From NCBI GenBank assembly GCA_903813345.2, contig CAIIXF020000005.1, positions 930,001-994,000 of the forward strand: DNA of 64,000 nucleotides. The letters are read 5' to 3'. Below are positions 47,201 through 62,200 of this stretch, piece after piece (position 1 is the first letter of the stretch; every line of letters begins with the position of its first letter). This DNA comes from Owenia fusiformis. Taxonomy: Eukaryota > Annelida > Polychaeta > Sabellida > Oweniidae. The position numbers and the translations under genes are program-made. The notes below the pieces were generated by a model. That model was not told where the DNA came from, searched no databases, and was given only the letters and a program-made list of their open reading frames with translations.

Positions 47201-50200
47201 AACTCATATTTCTCATATCTTGGGATAACAGAAGGCAAAACAAATCCAGGGATTTTAATCATCATAAAATGTATACAAGTCAAAACTAAAGCTGAAGAAG
47301 GCAAACCCGAACATTAAAGGACTTGTGGTTTGATGGTTGGAGAGGTCATCATGCCTGTCTCAGTTTGTCCTCACATTAAAAGGTAAATATTTTTGAGATC
47401 AGATACTGCAGGGTATACTTTGGTATTCATACTTTAGGAATTTCTATATTGGGATGATTTTGACAGGTGTATCCTGATGGTATGATATCAGGTTCTAGTT
47501 TCTTGATGTCCTCTTATATAGTCCTGTATACAAGCTAGAAACAGTATATAAATCGTTAAATTATGAGTACATAGTCACTAAGCTATAGATTGATAAATTG
47601 CTTTAAATGATATTTCAACTTGTATTCATGATTTATATAAATGTTAGTCTTGTTTCAAGCCTTTTTGTACCTTCTTACAGCGTCTAACAAATACACATTT
47701 TAATAACTTAAATTTCTTTTTAGTGAGTTGAGCAGAAATAGCCAAGGCTCTACGCCAACAAAATATTTACAATTAACCATCAGTGGTTATAATAGTAATA
47801 GTGTACTTGAATAGAGAATATAAATATGGTAATCATTCAGTCACAATGTCAACTTGGTGTGGCAGAGAGAATTCCAGATGCAGAAATCTAATACACTTTT
47901 GAGCCAAATGCCATATAACCACTTGTAAATCTTATCCTTGATAACCTGGATTGTATTTGATCAATAAATAATAAAATAAAACAAGGAAGTCAAGAGATCC
48001 TTGAGGTACATAGTCTAAGGTGACGAATCCTTAGTCAAATTACAAACAATTCTTTTTAGTATCAATAAATAAATAATTGGGGGAATGAGATCAAATATTC
48101 TGCCTGTAGGTCATATTTTAGACATGTACATGTAAATCCCATATATTGTATTTTCATAAGTAGGTTTTCGATCTTTAGATTTTGAATTGAAATCATTAGC
48201 AACAGTCAAAGAATGTAGATACTGATAAACCAGGTTGAAAATTTGAAAATGATTACATATTCAGAAATACCTGTCTAGGTTGATAATACAAATAACTGAA
48301 ATACAATATATTGAGTTTGAAAATGTTGAGAAATTGATTATTAACCGTTGGGTTAATTAAAAGTTCAATACCAGTTAAATTTGGATATAATCCAGAAATA
48401 TTTTTTAAGTGAGTTTATAAGGATGTAAATATTCCGAAAAATAAAAACTCATACAACTCATATCATCAGAAATTTTGCAGAAAACTTGAATAATATAAGT
48501 AACAGCCTTGACATATTTAAAACATCTTTTCAACTTATTTACGCAAATCTTTACGATTCTCTATTACTACAAGTAGTGAATGTAAAATGTTACAGGCTTA
48601 AAATGCGGAACATTTTATGGGACACCCAAGTTTGTTTTAAATGTATATTTTGTTCCATATACTCGAATCTCAACGGTCAAAAGCATGAACATATATTAAC
48701 CTCCTTCTTTCTGCAAAAAAGTGATTTTATTGTGTTTTTATTAATGCCATTTGTGGGATATAGAATTGAGAGCTATTTTAGACCAAATGTTTATTCAGAA
48801 GCTTCACTCCAAATATTTGGAAATCAAAAATCTATAAAAATACAAAAAACTGCAAATAAAGTTACCAATACATGGATTCCTATTTCAATCTCAGATTTCT
48901 TTAAGAACATGTTGAATAAAGATTAATTAAGAGTTAAAAATAAAAGATAATGCACCTAGTTAAGGTAGTTGTACACATGAACTAAAAAGTGAAATATTTT
49001 GATTTTAAACTGATGAAATCTCCCACAATATGTAAATCTACACATACATTTAATTTGAAAAAATCATGCTGTAAAACCTTGTGATTATACTGTTCCCATG
49101 ACACTTTTTCTACCATCTCAAAAAAGACAAACATCTGCCTGCAACAACATTCCTCATTTTTGATACTGTCAGAATCTGTTTGATCAACATCCTCTTTGAT
49201 TTAAGTAAAAAGATCCTGTAAATTACCTGAGGTGCATATGCATGATGACAGTCTTCTGAAATTGTTGCACTACCTTAATTGACGAATCTTTCCTTTCATA
49301 TGTGACGGCCAGGGAGCTCCTGGGACATATGTGTAGGATGAGTTTGCAAATCTGTTGCTTAACATATCATTCATCTCCTATTTCTGTCTTACCTTCTTAT
49401 GAAATATCACACATATCTAAGCTATATTGGTATCATAAACCAGATGATGTAGACATAGACATTGATAGAGGAGGGGGAAGGGAGAGGGATGGGGCTGTGT
49501 TCACCTTAGGTCTATTTGTAATAGGTGCACTGTGCAGGTATGTAATTTTAATGATCTTGACATAAATCATTTAAAGTAGTCCTTTTTATCTGAGATAACA
49601 ACAATAAATCATTTTTTGATGTCCTAAATCTCTTGGGCTAAATTGTGACAAATATAGAAATCAATTTTCATTTTCTAGTGCAGTCTAGTTGCAATTACTC
49701 ATCTATCTTGATAGAAAGAAGACAACGATTTGCAGTGCCCTTATTTTTGTAAATTCTCACAATTTTTCATCCATCAGTATTTCAAGTGACAGGTAATTAC
49801 ATGTTGTTAATATTTCACTTTCTTCCCTTGTTTATGTCATGGGATTTCTCTCTAGAATTTGATTAAAATGTCTCATTTTCTTGCATTCCTACACAATTCA
49901 GAGCGTTGACTCCATGTCTCATTACTTTATTCCTTGTTGATTCCTCTCTTTTTCACTCTTTTATGCATTTAAAAACATGACCATCCTGAATTCCTTGACA
50001 GGTATGGCAAATATCTGGCAGATGGGAGATAAATCATTTATCTGTTTTATGATGACATGGGATGGCACTTTGGCGAGTAAGGTCACTGTGACCCGTTGCA
50101 AGTAATGAATAAAGTGTTTTTGGAATTTGGTTGCGAGGGAGGCGGAGAGAATTTCATTTCAGAAAAAGTGAGTCATTCGAGTTACAATTCATCGATATTT

Positions 50201-53200
50201 TATCACCCCTAGAAAAGGAAATGACATGAAAAAGAAATTTAGTTGTGCTTATAACATAGAGGCAGTCATTCTCATGTTATGAAAAACCTTTATTTTTTAA
50301 CTCCAAACTTGGCAAAATAATTCCATTTTTCTGTTACTGACTGGGAGAAAATAAGGCCAAAATTAGTGATATAAATCAATCTACTTTATGACACATTGAG
50401 CATCTCTATGTCGGGTTGACCTGTAATATTTATGATGAGAATAAATCTAGGAACTATCTACATGTCTAATTCTAAAATATCACCCGAAACATTCAATGTT
50501 TTATCAATTTCTGGATTGAAATTCTCTACTATCATTTGCAGTGAAGACCAAGTGTATGAAGATGTATAAACCTAAATGAACCATGGGCTATGATTTTCTG
50601 CTAAACTTGATCAGAAAATGTTACTTTGAAATCTAAGCACATTCTAGGTAGGGCAGGATTCAGGCTGGAGGTCTGCATTTTTGTGGTTGCATTGATTGCA
50701 GGCTCATGTGAACATGTCACTCTCCATTTTGTATCTAAATTCTTCCAAGAATGTTTAAGAATTTTGCTGCTTTATTTGAAATTACATACGAATTGTAATA
50801 TATAAGAATCCCCCTTCTCCCTATTTACAGGGTACATACAGCTAGTATGATGCCCTCCTTCCCATTTATAATGTGCAGGTGGGAAGCATATTAATTATGT
50901 ATGCAACACCTTATTATATTTTACACATTTTTGTATATCACAAAAAAAGTATTTTACACATTCATGGGTTAACAACACATCTTTGTATCCAACACACATT
51001 TCTATTTACTCTTTCAAGAGTCTATCCTTTCAAGAATTTGAAGAATCTATTGGTACTAGGTGCGTTCTTTGCAGTAAGTCACCACCACCCCCCTTCCCCA
51101 CCTCCTCCTGGGCATACACTAATGTTGTACTGGTATATTTAGTTCAAGTAATCTAATCTATAAAATCATCTTTGTTCATTTAGTATCCCAGCAGATATGC
51201 ATTGACTTTGTGAATTGTATCCTCTATGTAGCTGTGCATTGAATTCAGATTAATCATTAGAAGCCATCAAATGTATTAGGCTTCTATAGCGGTAATGAAA
51301 TGTCAGCCTGCCTTTTCTGGCAGGTACCTGGAAATGGAAAGAAAGTTTATTAGAAAACTGAGCTTCAAATATTTCTTAGCTTTTACTAGGAGAATGATCA
51401 TTCATGTTTCTTCTGCATGATTTGTAGATTTACCGATTTCTTTAAGTTTCTACAATATTGAATGTGCTCTTCAATGTCTTCATGCCTGTTTTGCTTCATT
51501 TCTTGCTTGTTTTACCTCTTTCCCCTCAAGCCTTACCCTTTCAGGAGTTTAATAAGAGCTTCATTACTATTACTTCCAGTCAGTTAGCATCAGGGTATTC
51601 AAGATTCTCAAACATGGCCAGTGTGTCATTTCAGGTTAGGGCCAGATGTAATTTTGTAGTCATTTACCGACTTCAAGGTTTAAAAAATGGCATGAAAGCA
51701 TTATATAAGGAGTAGTTTGTTAAGTTATTAATGGCTAATGACTTCAAAGGGTTCAGACATACTAGAATGAGAAAACATAGAATATCTTTACCTGGTGATT
51801 AATTTACCTGTCTGTGTTTAGCACCTGAGGTAAAACATCAACACTCATGAAACATATACTTGTGCTTAAGCTAGTTCTACACTCCCCATTAAAAGTTGAG
51901 AACAAAGAATTGGGAAATCAGAATTATGCAAAGTATTTTGATTTCAAACAACATATTGTATACCATGCGAGCATCCACACAAAAATGTGAAAAACATTGT
52001 TACCCGTTTTTGATAATTATTGATAATTATAATCATGAAACCCTCCCAAAATCTCTTGTTGTAACTACCTTAACTCTTGATACATCTATATTGGAATAGT
52101 TCAGGGTTAGCTATATGTTTTATGAGCACATAAAAGTTTATGTTGTTTTCTTAATGATATTTGCTGTCATAGTTACATCAGTCATTGCCTCCTGAAGGAG
52201 AAAGCTCCTAGCTGAAAATATCTCCCACAATTATTCCTTCTCTTGTTTACAGGGAGATAGAATAGTTGATCAAAGAAAACCACCTGCGTTGTCATATTAC
52301 ATTGTAAGCTTCTGCAAGATCTTTCATAGCAGTGAGAATCTTGTTTTAAACAGACTTGAAATTAACTAGTTTTATTGTTTTTGTTTTCGACAATACTATT
52401 ATTATGCCAGACATCATTTTTACTCATGCCAAACTTTTCCATTCTTTTGTTAGATGATCTGACATTATATTTAACTTCGTTTTCTAATCAATCATGTGTT
52501 GTTTTTACAATGTCAAAGTGCGCTCTTCCTAGCAAAGGAGGTAAAACAGTCCCAAGTTTTTTGCATATTTTGAAAGTTTTGAAAGACTTGACTGAATGAT
52601 TAAAAGTTAGTCCAGTCATTTATTCTCCAAAATGTAGGTCTAGAATCAAATAAATCTCATTCTGAATTTTAATTTTAGTGTCTATGTGTCTATTTTATGT
52701 TCCTGGCTTCTATTCTGTATTTCAAAATATTCCTTTTACATTATACTTGTGGGAATAATATCAAGCAGAATCTAATATGAAATCATTGTATTGTAGTTAT
52801 TGCTGTTTATCATTATTATCATTAGTTCACTGCACTCAAGCAATAATATTGTTAAAAATACTTGTTATTCTGGTTCATCTGCTTCAACTAGTGACATCTT
52901 TCCCATAGGAATAAGAGGCCTTTAAGGTAGTTCCGTACCATCAAATAAAAGTTGAAAAAAGAAATTGGAAAATGCCATTCATCATTTAATCAAAATGTTT
53001 TGATTTTGAAGGTGTTTAACCATATAACAATATCCTGCACATTAGACAAGAAACATGTTGCATTCGTATATATTTCATCAATTATTGGTTATTATAATCA
53101 TGAACATTTCTTAAAGATTTATCATGTATATAAGGTATAACGATGTGCCAGAGACCAAGGTCATCCTCTTTATAAATATTAAAGGTTTAAAATGTCAAAT

Positions 53201-56200
53201 AATAAGATAAATTATTACAGCCATATATTCAATAGGAAATCATCTGTAGAGGTTCAACTGTTTGATTATAGATAATTTATATCCTTCCTTCACGCTTGAC
53301 TACACTAAAGATCTAAGATGTCTTGGGAATTAGTCTGAATGCTTATCAGAATCATCAAATTAAGTAGAAAAAGGTATTGAAGGCCAGCTTGACTTTGCAT
53401 AAAGATCAACTTTACTTAATGAATAACATTTCTTGAATTTATTGTCTCCTTCATCAAATTTATATTGGGGCAGGGGGGGGGCACAAAGAGATAATATATA
53501 GTAAAGAAATACAGAATTTCAAGTGTTATATTATCATAAGGGTTAATACTGGGAGGATATAGATAAATGGTTAATCCTGAGGGAAATATATGTATCTCCC
53601 TAGGAAGAATAGGGATACTTGTATGCATAGGCCAATGGAAAAGAAGTATTAACCTCAATCTTTCTATAATATTGAGCTTAATATTACCTTTCCTTTTTGG
53701 CCTATTCTTGCATATATACATGTACATTTATGTTATCTCAATATCTGAGCTTAGAATGATTTAGACAAGTGTATGATGCTGTTTAATGTCAGTGCTGTTG
53801 GATTATGCAGATTGAATATTAGTCTTATTGGACTAGAGTAGGAAGTGAAGAGCCTAATGAAAAGTGTATATTTGTATAGTTCTGTTGCAATGATGAGTTA
53901 GGCAATAATAACTGATTGGATTTCATTGGTGATATGTTATTTAATCTACTCCATCAGTATGGCTCCAACCAGGTTTCACATACTGACATTCTGTATTGTG
54001 TTATCTCATAGGAAGTGAATATCATATAAAACTGGCATTTTGTATTTTGTTATCTCATAGGAAGTGAATATTTCACATACTGGCATTCTGTATTGTGTTA
54101 TCTCATAGGAAGTGAATATCATATAAAACTGGCATTTTGTATTGTGTTATCTCATAGGAAGTGAATATTTCACATACTGGCATTCTGTATTGTGTTATCT
54201 CATAGGAAGTGAATATTTCACATACTGGCATTCTGTATTATGTTATCTCATAGGAAGTGAATATTTCACATACTGGCATTCTGTATTGTGTTATCTCATA
54301 GGAAGTGAATATTTCACATACTGGCATTCTGTATTGTGTTATCTCATAGGAAGTGAATACATGTATCAGTAAAACAGAAGCAAAAATTATAAAATTCAGT
54401 AAAAAATAATAAATTAAGATAAAGATGAAAAAATTTGAAAAATATAGAAAAAACATAAAAATTAGTTGATAACATAAAATTTGATTATTCCTAAAATCAT
54501 AGCCTAAATTAATTTATCCCATACTTTGACGTGTTACGGGTACATAAAGCCGGTTTGTAAAAACTTATATTTTCATCAGCGGGCAGATATAGCTTTACGT
54601 CCCGCTCCGAGCGGGCAGATATAGTATATCTGCCCGCTACGTCATAATCGCTGTTCCCGTATTGGTTCGTTTTTGTAACGTTCGCATACTGTAAACGACA
54701 ATGGAGAAAAACACAGACAATCGCGAGCTGTTTGATGCTCTAAAGAAGGGAAGGATCAGTTTCCCCTGTTAATAATCAAAGATTTGAACAGGAAAATCCG
54801 GCCACGGACAAGAATACAAAACTGGACATGAACATAAAAAAATAATTCCACGGTTGGTTGCAAAGGTTCTGAACTTTGGCCAATTGAACAATGTGATTGA
54901 TATGGGATAAACAGATCATCCTATAGTCGGTTCAGGATATTGGGATTATCCCTTGGCCAATATAATATATCTACCCTCGGGCCCTACTGCCCTCGGGCAG
55001 ATATATTATATTGGCCTCGGGATAATCCCAATATCCTGAACCTCATATAGGATAATCTCTATATATTTCTCTTTTGTGTTTTTCAGAAGTCTGTTCTCCC
55101 GGAAAAAGGAAACAGGAACACAGGGTCAAGGCTGGAAACTATTTGGAAAAGTCCCTCCAAAACAAAATGACGTTAAAGATGCCAATGAGATTTCAGATGA
55201 GTATCGAAGACGTTATGAAATCACGGAAAGTCTCCGCAAGAATGATGTTGAAGCACCATCCACAACTGCGTTAATACTCGAGAATAGACCTCAGTAAGTG
55301 TCCCCTAAATACTCTGTTAGTTAGTCACACTTCTATTCTCTCACACCGCCAATCTCAGTCTGTACTGTACAGCGTTGTTTATGAAACAGTACTGTACAGT
55401 ACTGTCCACCACTGTTCAAAACAGTACTGTCCAGCGCTGATTAGAAAGTACTGCACAGGGCTGCAAGAAGATGATACGGATTTGGTGTGTACTATGTTAG
55501 TGAGGACCTTAAAACGGGAGCTTATCTTGGTCAAAGGGACATTGTCATGTATTAACAGTATAATAAGTTTGCTAGTTGTTCAAATTCTTGATATAGATTC
55601 TCAAACTTCCATTTAGGATCTCAATACAGCTGAAGACTTTCAAATGCAATTGGTCATGATGCCCTACTTGTCAGGTCAAAGTGTTTCAACATGCTTGTAA
55701 TTGAATAATAGAATGTCATTTATTGTTATATTCTATCATGGGCTTTCAAGAGATCTCTTGATTCTATGTAATAAAACGTCATAATGTAATAATGGCATAA
55801 AACTAACATTGTCGTCCATGACTCAAATGCATGTTATCATGTTTTTAAATTACTCATAAAGAAGTGGAATAAGTGAACAAGAATGAGAAATACCGAATCT
55901 TGAAAATGACATAACTCTGACAATTTTTAAATCACTTTGTAAGAATTTGTGAGACAATACAGCTGAATGAACTTCCTGTGTACCATATAGATTGTTGCAA
56001 TATCTGTGAGGTTTCCTGTATTTATTAGAAATTAATGTTTTGTAGAGAGTTCATATACAGAAATATTCTATTAATCTGGTTATCAAATTGAAGTCTGGAG
56101 ATAAAAATACATTTAATAGAATTCTGTCTCATTTTATTTCCTGTTGAGTGGTGATACTTGTTTGATGAGTTCATGTTATATAAAATTATATGAGAATCCA

Positions 56201-59200
56201 TATGCCTGTATACATGTATTGGTTGAATATGGCTTTGGGTTCCTATCTAAAGCTTGATGTAGGTGCTATTGAATCTACATTGATGGCCTTTCCTTTGGCT
56301 TGAAATATTGTTCTTCTTTGGTACAATTCTTGCTTGATTTATGGAATCTCTTCTATAATCACAGAATGAACACAATGGTTAATGACTTGTAGAGTGTCAG
56401 TTCATTAATACCAGTCAGTATCTGTTTGCAGTTCTTCTTGCCAAGCTAGGCATTGACTGAGCCTTGTAACAGATCATATATTAAGGTAATTCAACAATTT
56501 CAGAAAAAGTTGATTACCAAAATGTGGGAAGTGTGATATCAACAATAAATCAAAATGTTTTCATTTTGAAACCATCAAGAATATTTAATAAAAAATGTGA
56601 AAATTTCATAAAACTTCTTATCATGCGAAAAAACATCCTCCTAAGCAGGTATCCAGAATCCGTACCTCCTTCTTCCCCCTGCTATAACCAATTTGGAAGC
56701 GCCCGATTAAACTGAATCACATGATCTTATTATGCGCAATGACTTATACATGATTTCTGTCGCAGTGTTGCGACAGCCAATCAGATTGCGAGTTCTTAAT
56801 CGGGGAAAGGCTAATTGCTTATCGCAGGGGGTAAAAAGAAAGAATATATTCTGGATTTTGAAGCCTGTGATCTCGGAGGATGGCGAAAAAATTATTACCA
56901 AAATGTGGGAAGTGTGATTTCAACAATAAATCAAAATATTTTCATTTTGAAACCATCAAGAAGTTAAAATAACTGAAAAATGTGAAAATTTCATAAAACT
57001 TCTAATCATGCAGATCTACCTTAACCATCAGATATACCTTAACCATCAGATATACCTTAACCATAAAACATTGAATGGAAAGGGCAACGAACTTCACCAA
57101 TAGTTACATTGAATTGCTGAACAGAATGTTTTATTTTCAAGAGAAATCAATATATACTTGCAGTTAAACATCTAGAGTTAAAGAATCATGTCTAAAGCAT
57201 CAAAGATCTATAAAACATGGCTTCATATTGTCTTATATTACTTATTGGGATATGTCAGAGCTATATTTAACAGTTTCATAGCATACCTATAGTATCAAAG
57301 AGTACTCATTTACTGAATTAGAAAAGGGAAATATCATTCGAAGTAACAAGGACATTACTATTGATCTTAGTTTGTCAAGTGGCCTAATAGAATGAAAAAG
57401 TTGTATAAAGTCCATTACAGTGCAGTATTTTACCCAGGATTTTTTCTCAAATGGGTGCATTATTCTAGTTTTTCATACCAAAATATACCTATACCTATAC
57501 CTCTGAATGAATGCTACTCCCACATCTAATACCCAAGGATTTTCAGAAGACAGACCAAAATTTGGCGAAATATTATCTTTATTTTTAACACATTGCATTC
57601 TTTTACTCCAGGAACCTGCCTAGTAAATCACCAGAAGAAGAACTCAGACACCGACTGGAATACGAAGCAATGATTGAGACAGCACGGAGGAAAGGTAATA
57701 ACATATTATTATTATTTCTCTTAGTAAAGTCCTCACTCCTCTGTACAATGGGATGTACTCAATGCATTGAACACAAATATCAGAAAGTACAAAGGGCAAA
57801 ACTGTAGAAACATGGACATGACTCTAATTGGCTACAGGGTTTGATCTTAGCGGTAGCAAGGAGCAAATTTGCTACCTGATTTCACATTTTGCTCCAAAAA
57901 CTTCGAGGCTGGGAGCAAATGTTTGCTACCTCAAATTTACCCAATGAATCTCATGTATTTCAACCCTTCTATCGCCTAGAATTAATGGAACTTACCACTC
58001 CCGATATTTTTTCATTTTTTCATCGCGTTTCCGATAGCGATATACAACCTCAACGCTGATTGGTTGATAGGGATCCCAAAATAAAACAAAATAAGACAAC
58101 ATCACTGATTGGACTTTACTCGCTTTAGCGAAACAGAATTTCTTGCCGAAAAATGTCGCCTGTCTAACAGGTAAATATAAAATGTAACATCGACGAATAC
58201 ACTATAATTTGTTCCTCCCCCAATTGATTATACTACCTTTATTAGGATTAGATGATTCATTCTCCTATTTTCAATGAAAACATGTGGATTTTGGTCTGAA
58301 AAACCACAAATTGTTCTCAGACGACTCTTGAATGTAAAAAATGGTAGTTTCGTTCAGTGCAAAAAGTCGAGAAATAACCGGGGATTCGTTATAACACATG
58401 AATAGAATTTGCTACCTGATTATGTTTTCTTGGAGCATTTTCTGTTGCTACCTGAATATGGGAATTTGCTCCTTGTTTTGGTAGAAGGTAGCAAATCCTT
58501 GCTACTGGTAAATAAAAGTTAAGTTCAGACCCTGGGCTATGGAAGAGACGGTTATATATTGCATCCAAACATTGGCAAATTCAGGGAAGACAAATTAGAA
58601 AATTAAAAACAACCCATACTTCTATGTAAATACTATTATAATACATATACATGTATGTACCATGGTGATGTAATTTATTATAAGTAACATTTAACATGCA
58701 TAATAACTAGATCATTACTGATTTTCATTTCATTGAAGATTAATTTCTGAGATGTTAATCAAGAAGTATACCTATTTCAAATATGTTTACCCTTCTCAGT
58801 TCTCCCTTTGAACCATTAAACATGTAATTTTATAAAACATGGGAAGTTTGCCCACTTTTTTTAAATTAATCATAAAATTTTACAAATATGAACATATAAA
58901 TAGAAAGCATATCTAAATTAATAGTTAACTTGATGTAATTCTGGAATTCCAGTGACTAGGGATTGTTCAACCAGCATGATATTGAAATGAATATAATAGA
59001 ACTGTTAAAAGTCATGTCAAGTCAAATTGTATTATATCATCACTTGGCTGATCATTTACTATGTCCCATCACATTTTTGGCACTGAATATTTGAATGAAT
59101 GTCTACATGCATACATAACAACTAGAGCAATGCTATACTATTGAGGTTTTTATTATTTGGCTCTATATACAATGAAAAAAAGTTGGTTCCCTGGAATATT

Positions 59201-62200
59201 GAAGTGGAAAAACAGAGTGGGAGATATTATATAGTATAATATGTCCTGTTTCCCCAAGATAACATTTCTATACCCCGCTGTTATGTACCTGACATGCTTG
59301 AAGCCCCACTAGTCATGAGATAAATCATTTTAGATTTTGTAGGTTAAATTATTCCCAGGGAACATTGCCAAACACAACTGATTTTCTCTCATTGTTTCTT
59401 TATGATGAATCCATTTGGAATGTAAAGTTTTTTAAACAATAGCCCTAATTATGCATCTCATGTCACTTGAATAAATTAGTACTGAATCTGAGAAAATACT
59501 GCAGCATGTCAATCTGCACAATCAGGTGGTTAAAAGAATGTATATTGGTAACTTTTACATACAATCCAACCCATTCCATGACATGCTATTATGCTTTAAA
59601 CTTTCTATTCATATAATAGATTCTGAAATTTACCATTTATTTCTGTCATAATTGATAGTTATTGCAATATTAGAGGGTTGTATTTTTATATCACTCACTT
59701 TAGGAGTTATAATATTAGATGATGATGTAACGGAAATATTGTTTGTTATTTCAGAGCTAAAGGAGATGAAGTTACGTAAGAAGCAGATGGCGCTACGATT
59801 GAGACAGGAAGAAATGTTGAAAAATGCCATAGCAACATGGAATGATGATATTCTACCCAACTGGGACACCATGTAAGAATTCATTGTTTCCACCTATTAC
59901 CTCGACTCCATGTGACTATACTTTGCAGGCAGCAATGTTTGTGAACAAAATTCTAAGAAATTGAAAATTACCACTAAGTCCTGAAACTAAGAATGATATC
60001 AAATATAGCAAATAGGTGGCATGGTTTATTGGATTGGTCCATTTTTGTTTTTCACTTTTTCACACGAAATGTTGTCAAAACTAAGCAAATATTTCCTTGA
60101 ACATTCCAGGAAAGACTCTAAGAAGGCCAGGGAGATGTGGTTTGCTGGAATACCACCATGCGTGAGGGGAAAAGTCTGGAAACTTGCCATTGGAAATGAT
60201 CTCAACCTTACAGAAGGTAGAGAACACACACTATTTATTATTGTTTTTATGTGTAAATGAATACTGATAAAATGTCTGGGTTAAATGAAGTGAAGTAACC
60301 TTGTGGTTTTGTAATGTGGAATTTTCAAGTAGGGCCTTGCAGATCATAGTTAAATGATATGTTTCTCAATCTGTAAACATTATATTAGGGTACATTATTT
60401 AAATTACAGAGCACTTGTCGCAACAGGTCACCTATTTTCATGGCCCTCATTTTATGCGATTGTTGGATTTGGCATCTGTAACAATCGTTACACATTGTAA
60501 CTACATGTATTTGTAAAAACACCAGGTTGTCATGTTAATGCATTGCTCTTTTATTTTACATTAGATAGATGATGAGATGATAGTTGTTCTTAATATTCAC
60601 CAGTCATGCAACACAGTAATACAGTAGACAACCTCTCACCAAAAATCACTGGTTTCTTTGCCCGCCTCCTCGTTTGACCAATAAGTTGCAGCCAGTTCAG
60701 TTTATTATTCATATACTTTCAGAACTGTATGAAATCTGCCTTAATCGAGCAAAAGATCGTATTAGGATGATGGATACCATTAGCATTGATAGTTCACACT
60801 CATTTCAGTCACTATCACAAGGTAAGTAAATCTTTTTTATGATAAGATAACATCATGGCTTCTCTTGAATCTGCGCAAGATTTTTCATCTGTGAAAGATA
60901 AGAAAATATGACTATATAATATTTTAGTAAAACATTTCTACTTTTGAGGTCACAAAAACTCCTTCTCATTCACCCCTTTTTCTCTAAAAGGGACAGAACT
61001 GCCATATTCTCTTGCCTAATCCCATGTTTTGCCACTTTCCACAGCATCAGACATTAATTTCGCTTACTTATCGTTTCAGAACCAGCATCAAGTAAAGAGT
61101 CCAGTGTAGAGTTGATCAAACTAGATGTTTCTAGAACATTCCCTCAGCTTTGTATATTTCAAAAGGTGAGTAATAATATTATATATGATTTACAGCAAAG
61201 GTATCATTTCATTTTATTCATTCATATTCATTTTATCATTTAAAGAGGCTGTATAATATAAAGAAGCAGTATTATTTAAAGAGGCTGTATTATATAAAGA
61301 AGCTGTATTATTTTAGGAGGCTTTATTATTTAAAGGGACCTTACTCATGATTCTAAAATTCAAAATTTAACTGAAAAAATCAAAAGATTGGACCCTTTAA
61401 TAAACTTTGACAGAAACTGTTTTCATGCAATTTAAGATATTTTAAATGTAAAAGCCATGCCATATTGTACTTTAAGTGAATGATGTATTGTGGTAGAGAT
61501 TGATTTTTGATATTCCCTACAGGGTGGTCCATATCATGAACTGCTGCATGACCTACTGAGCGCTTACACATGTTACCGTCCTGACGTAGGGTATGTCCAG
61601 GGCATGTCCTTCATAGCGGCCATCTTGTTGCTTAACATGGAAGTCATTGATGCATTTCTGGTGTTTGCTAACCTTCTCAATAAACCATGCCAAGTGGCCT
61701 TCTTCAGAATGGATGAGCTATTGGTAAGTCAATTTCATTTATATGTAGGGAGTTCATTATCCCAACAGGAGTTAGGGATAAAGTGAAGCCCTCAATCAAT
61801 CAGTTTCTACGTCTGTCTGGAGTATGCTTGAAGTACCAGTTAAAATTTCTGACAACATAGAAAACAAAAAACTAACATGCAAAATTTTGGAATGTTATAC
61901 TTTTAACATTAAAGCAGTTGTAAGCATTCCTCAAAACTACAGGCAATGAAAAATGATCTGCTACCTGCTGCTATTGAAACCTCTCCTTATATTCTTCCTA
62001 GTAAGAATATGTTTAGGTAACAAGCCAAATGTCAATGTGGTATATTTCACATCATTTGGTGTAGTCTTTATATACTGCCTCCAGTTTTTAGGGCTTATGT
62101 TTGGCATTGAAGTCTTTTACACTGAATTCTGATAATTATGGCCCAGTTTGTTCATTATTTGCTTTCTTTGTATTTCAGATCAAGTCGTATTTCCAGACTT

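Larger units (their letters stand above)
33636..55086 (+). other. 21.5-kb intron 1 of the TBC1D14-like gene
   Basis: Donor CCAG|GTAAGG (phase 2), acceptor TTTTTCAG|AAGTC. I found no convincing nested gene or alternative exon. It contains TTAA-ended miniature elements (33727, 33938, 48960, 51866, 52922), the inverted AGATGCGAGTAG element (43340), a CAAA microsatellite (about 40012), a 48-bp minisatellite (53975) and a palindromic block against the acceptor (54540-55068). Long stretches such as 35200-39900, 40400-43300 and 44200-48400 hold nothing I can name. Confidence 0.8.
55294..57611 (+). other. Intron 2 of the TBC1D14-like gene
   Basis: Donor CCTCA|GTAAGT, acceptor TTTTACTCCAG|GAACC, phase 2. 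It holds the ACAGTACTGT cluster and the composite element listed separately; the remainder shows nothing recognisable. Confidence 0.85.

Noticed and set aside
48486-48926. 146-codon plus-strand frame in TBC1D14-like intron 1
   Set aside because: Begins at a TTG rather than an ATG, has AT-rich composition typical of chance frames, and no motif or splice support.
54142-54372. Plus-strand [16 protein letters not shown] repeat protein
   Set aside because: Open only because the minisatellite period (48 bp) is a multiple of three; it lies inside an intron.
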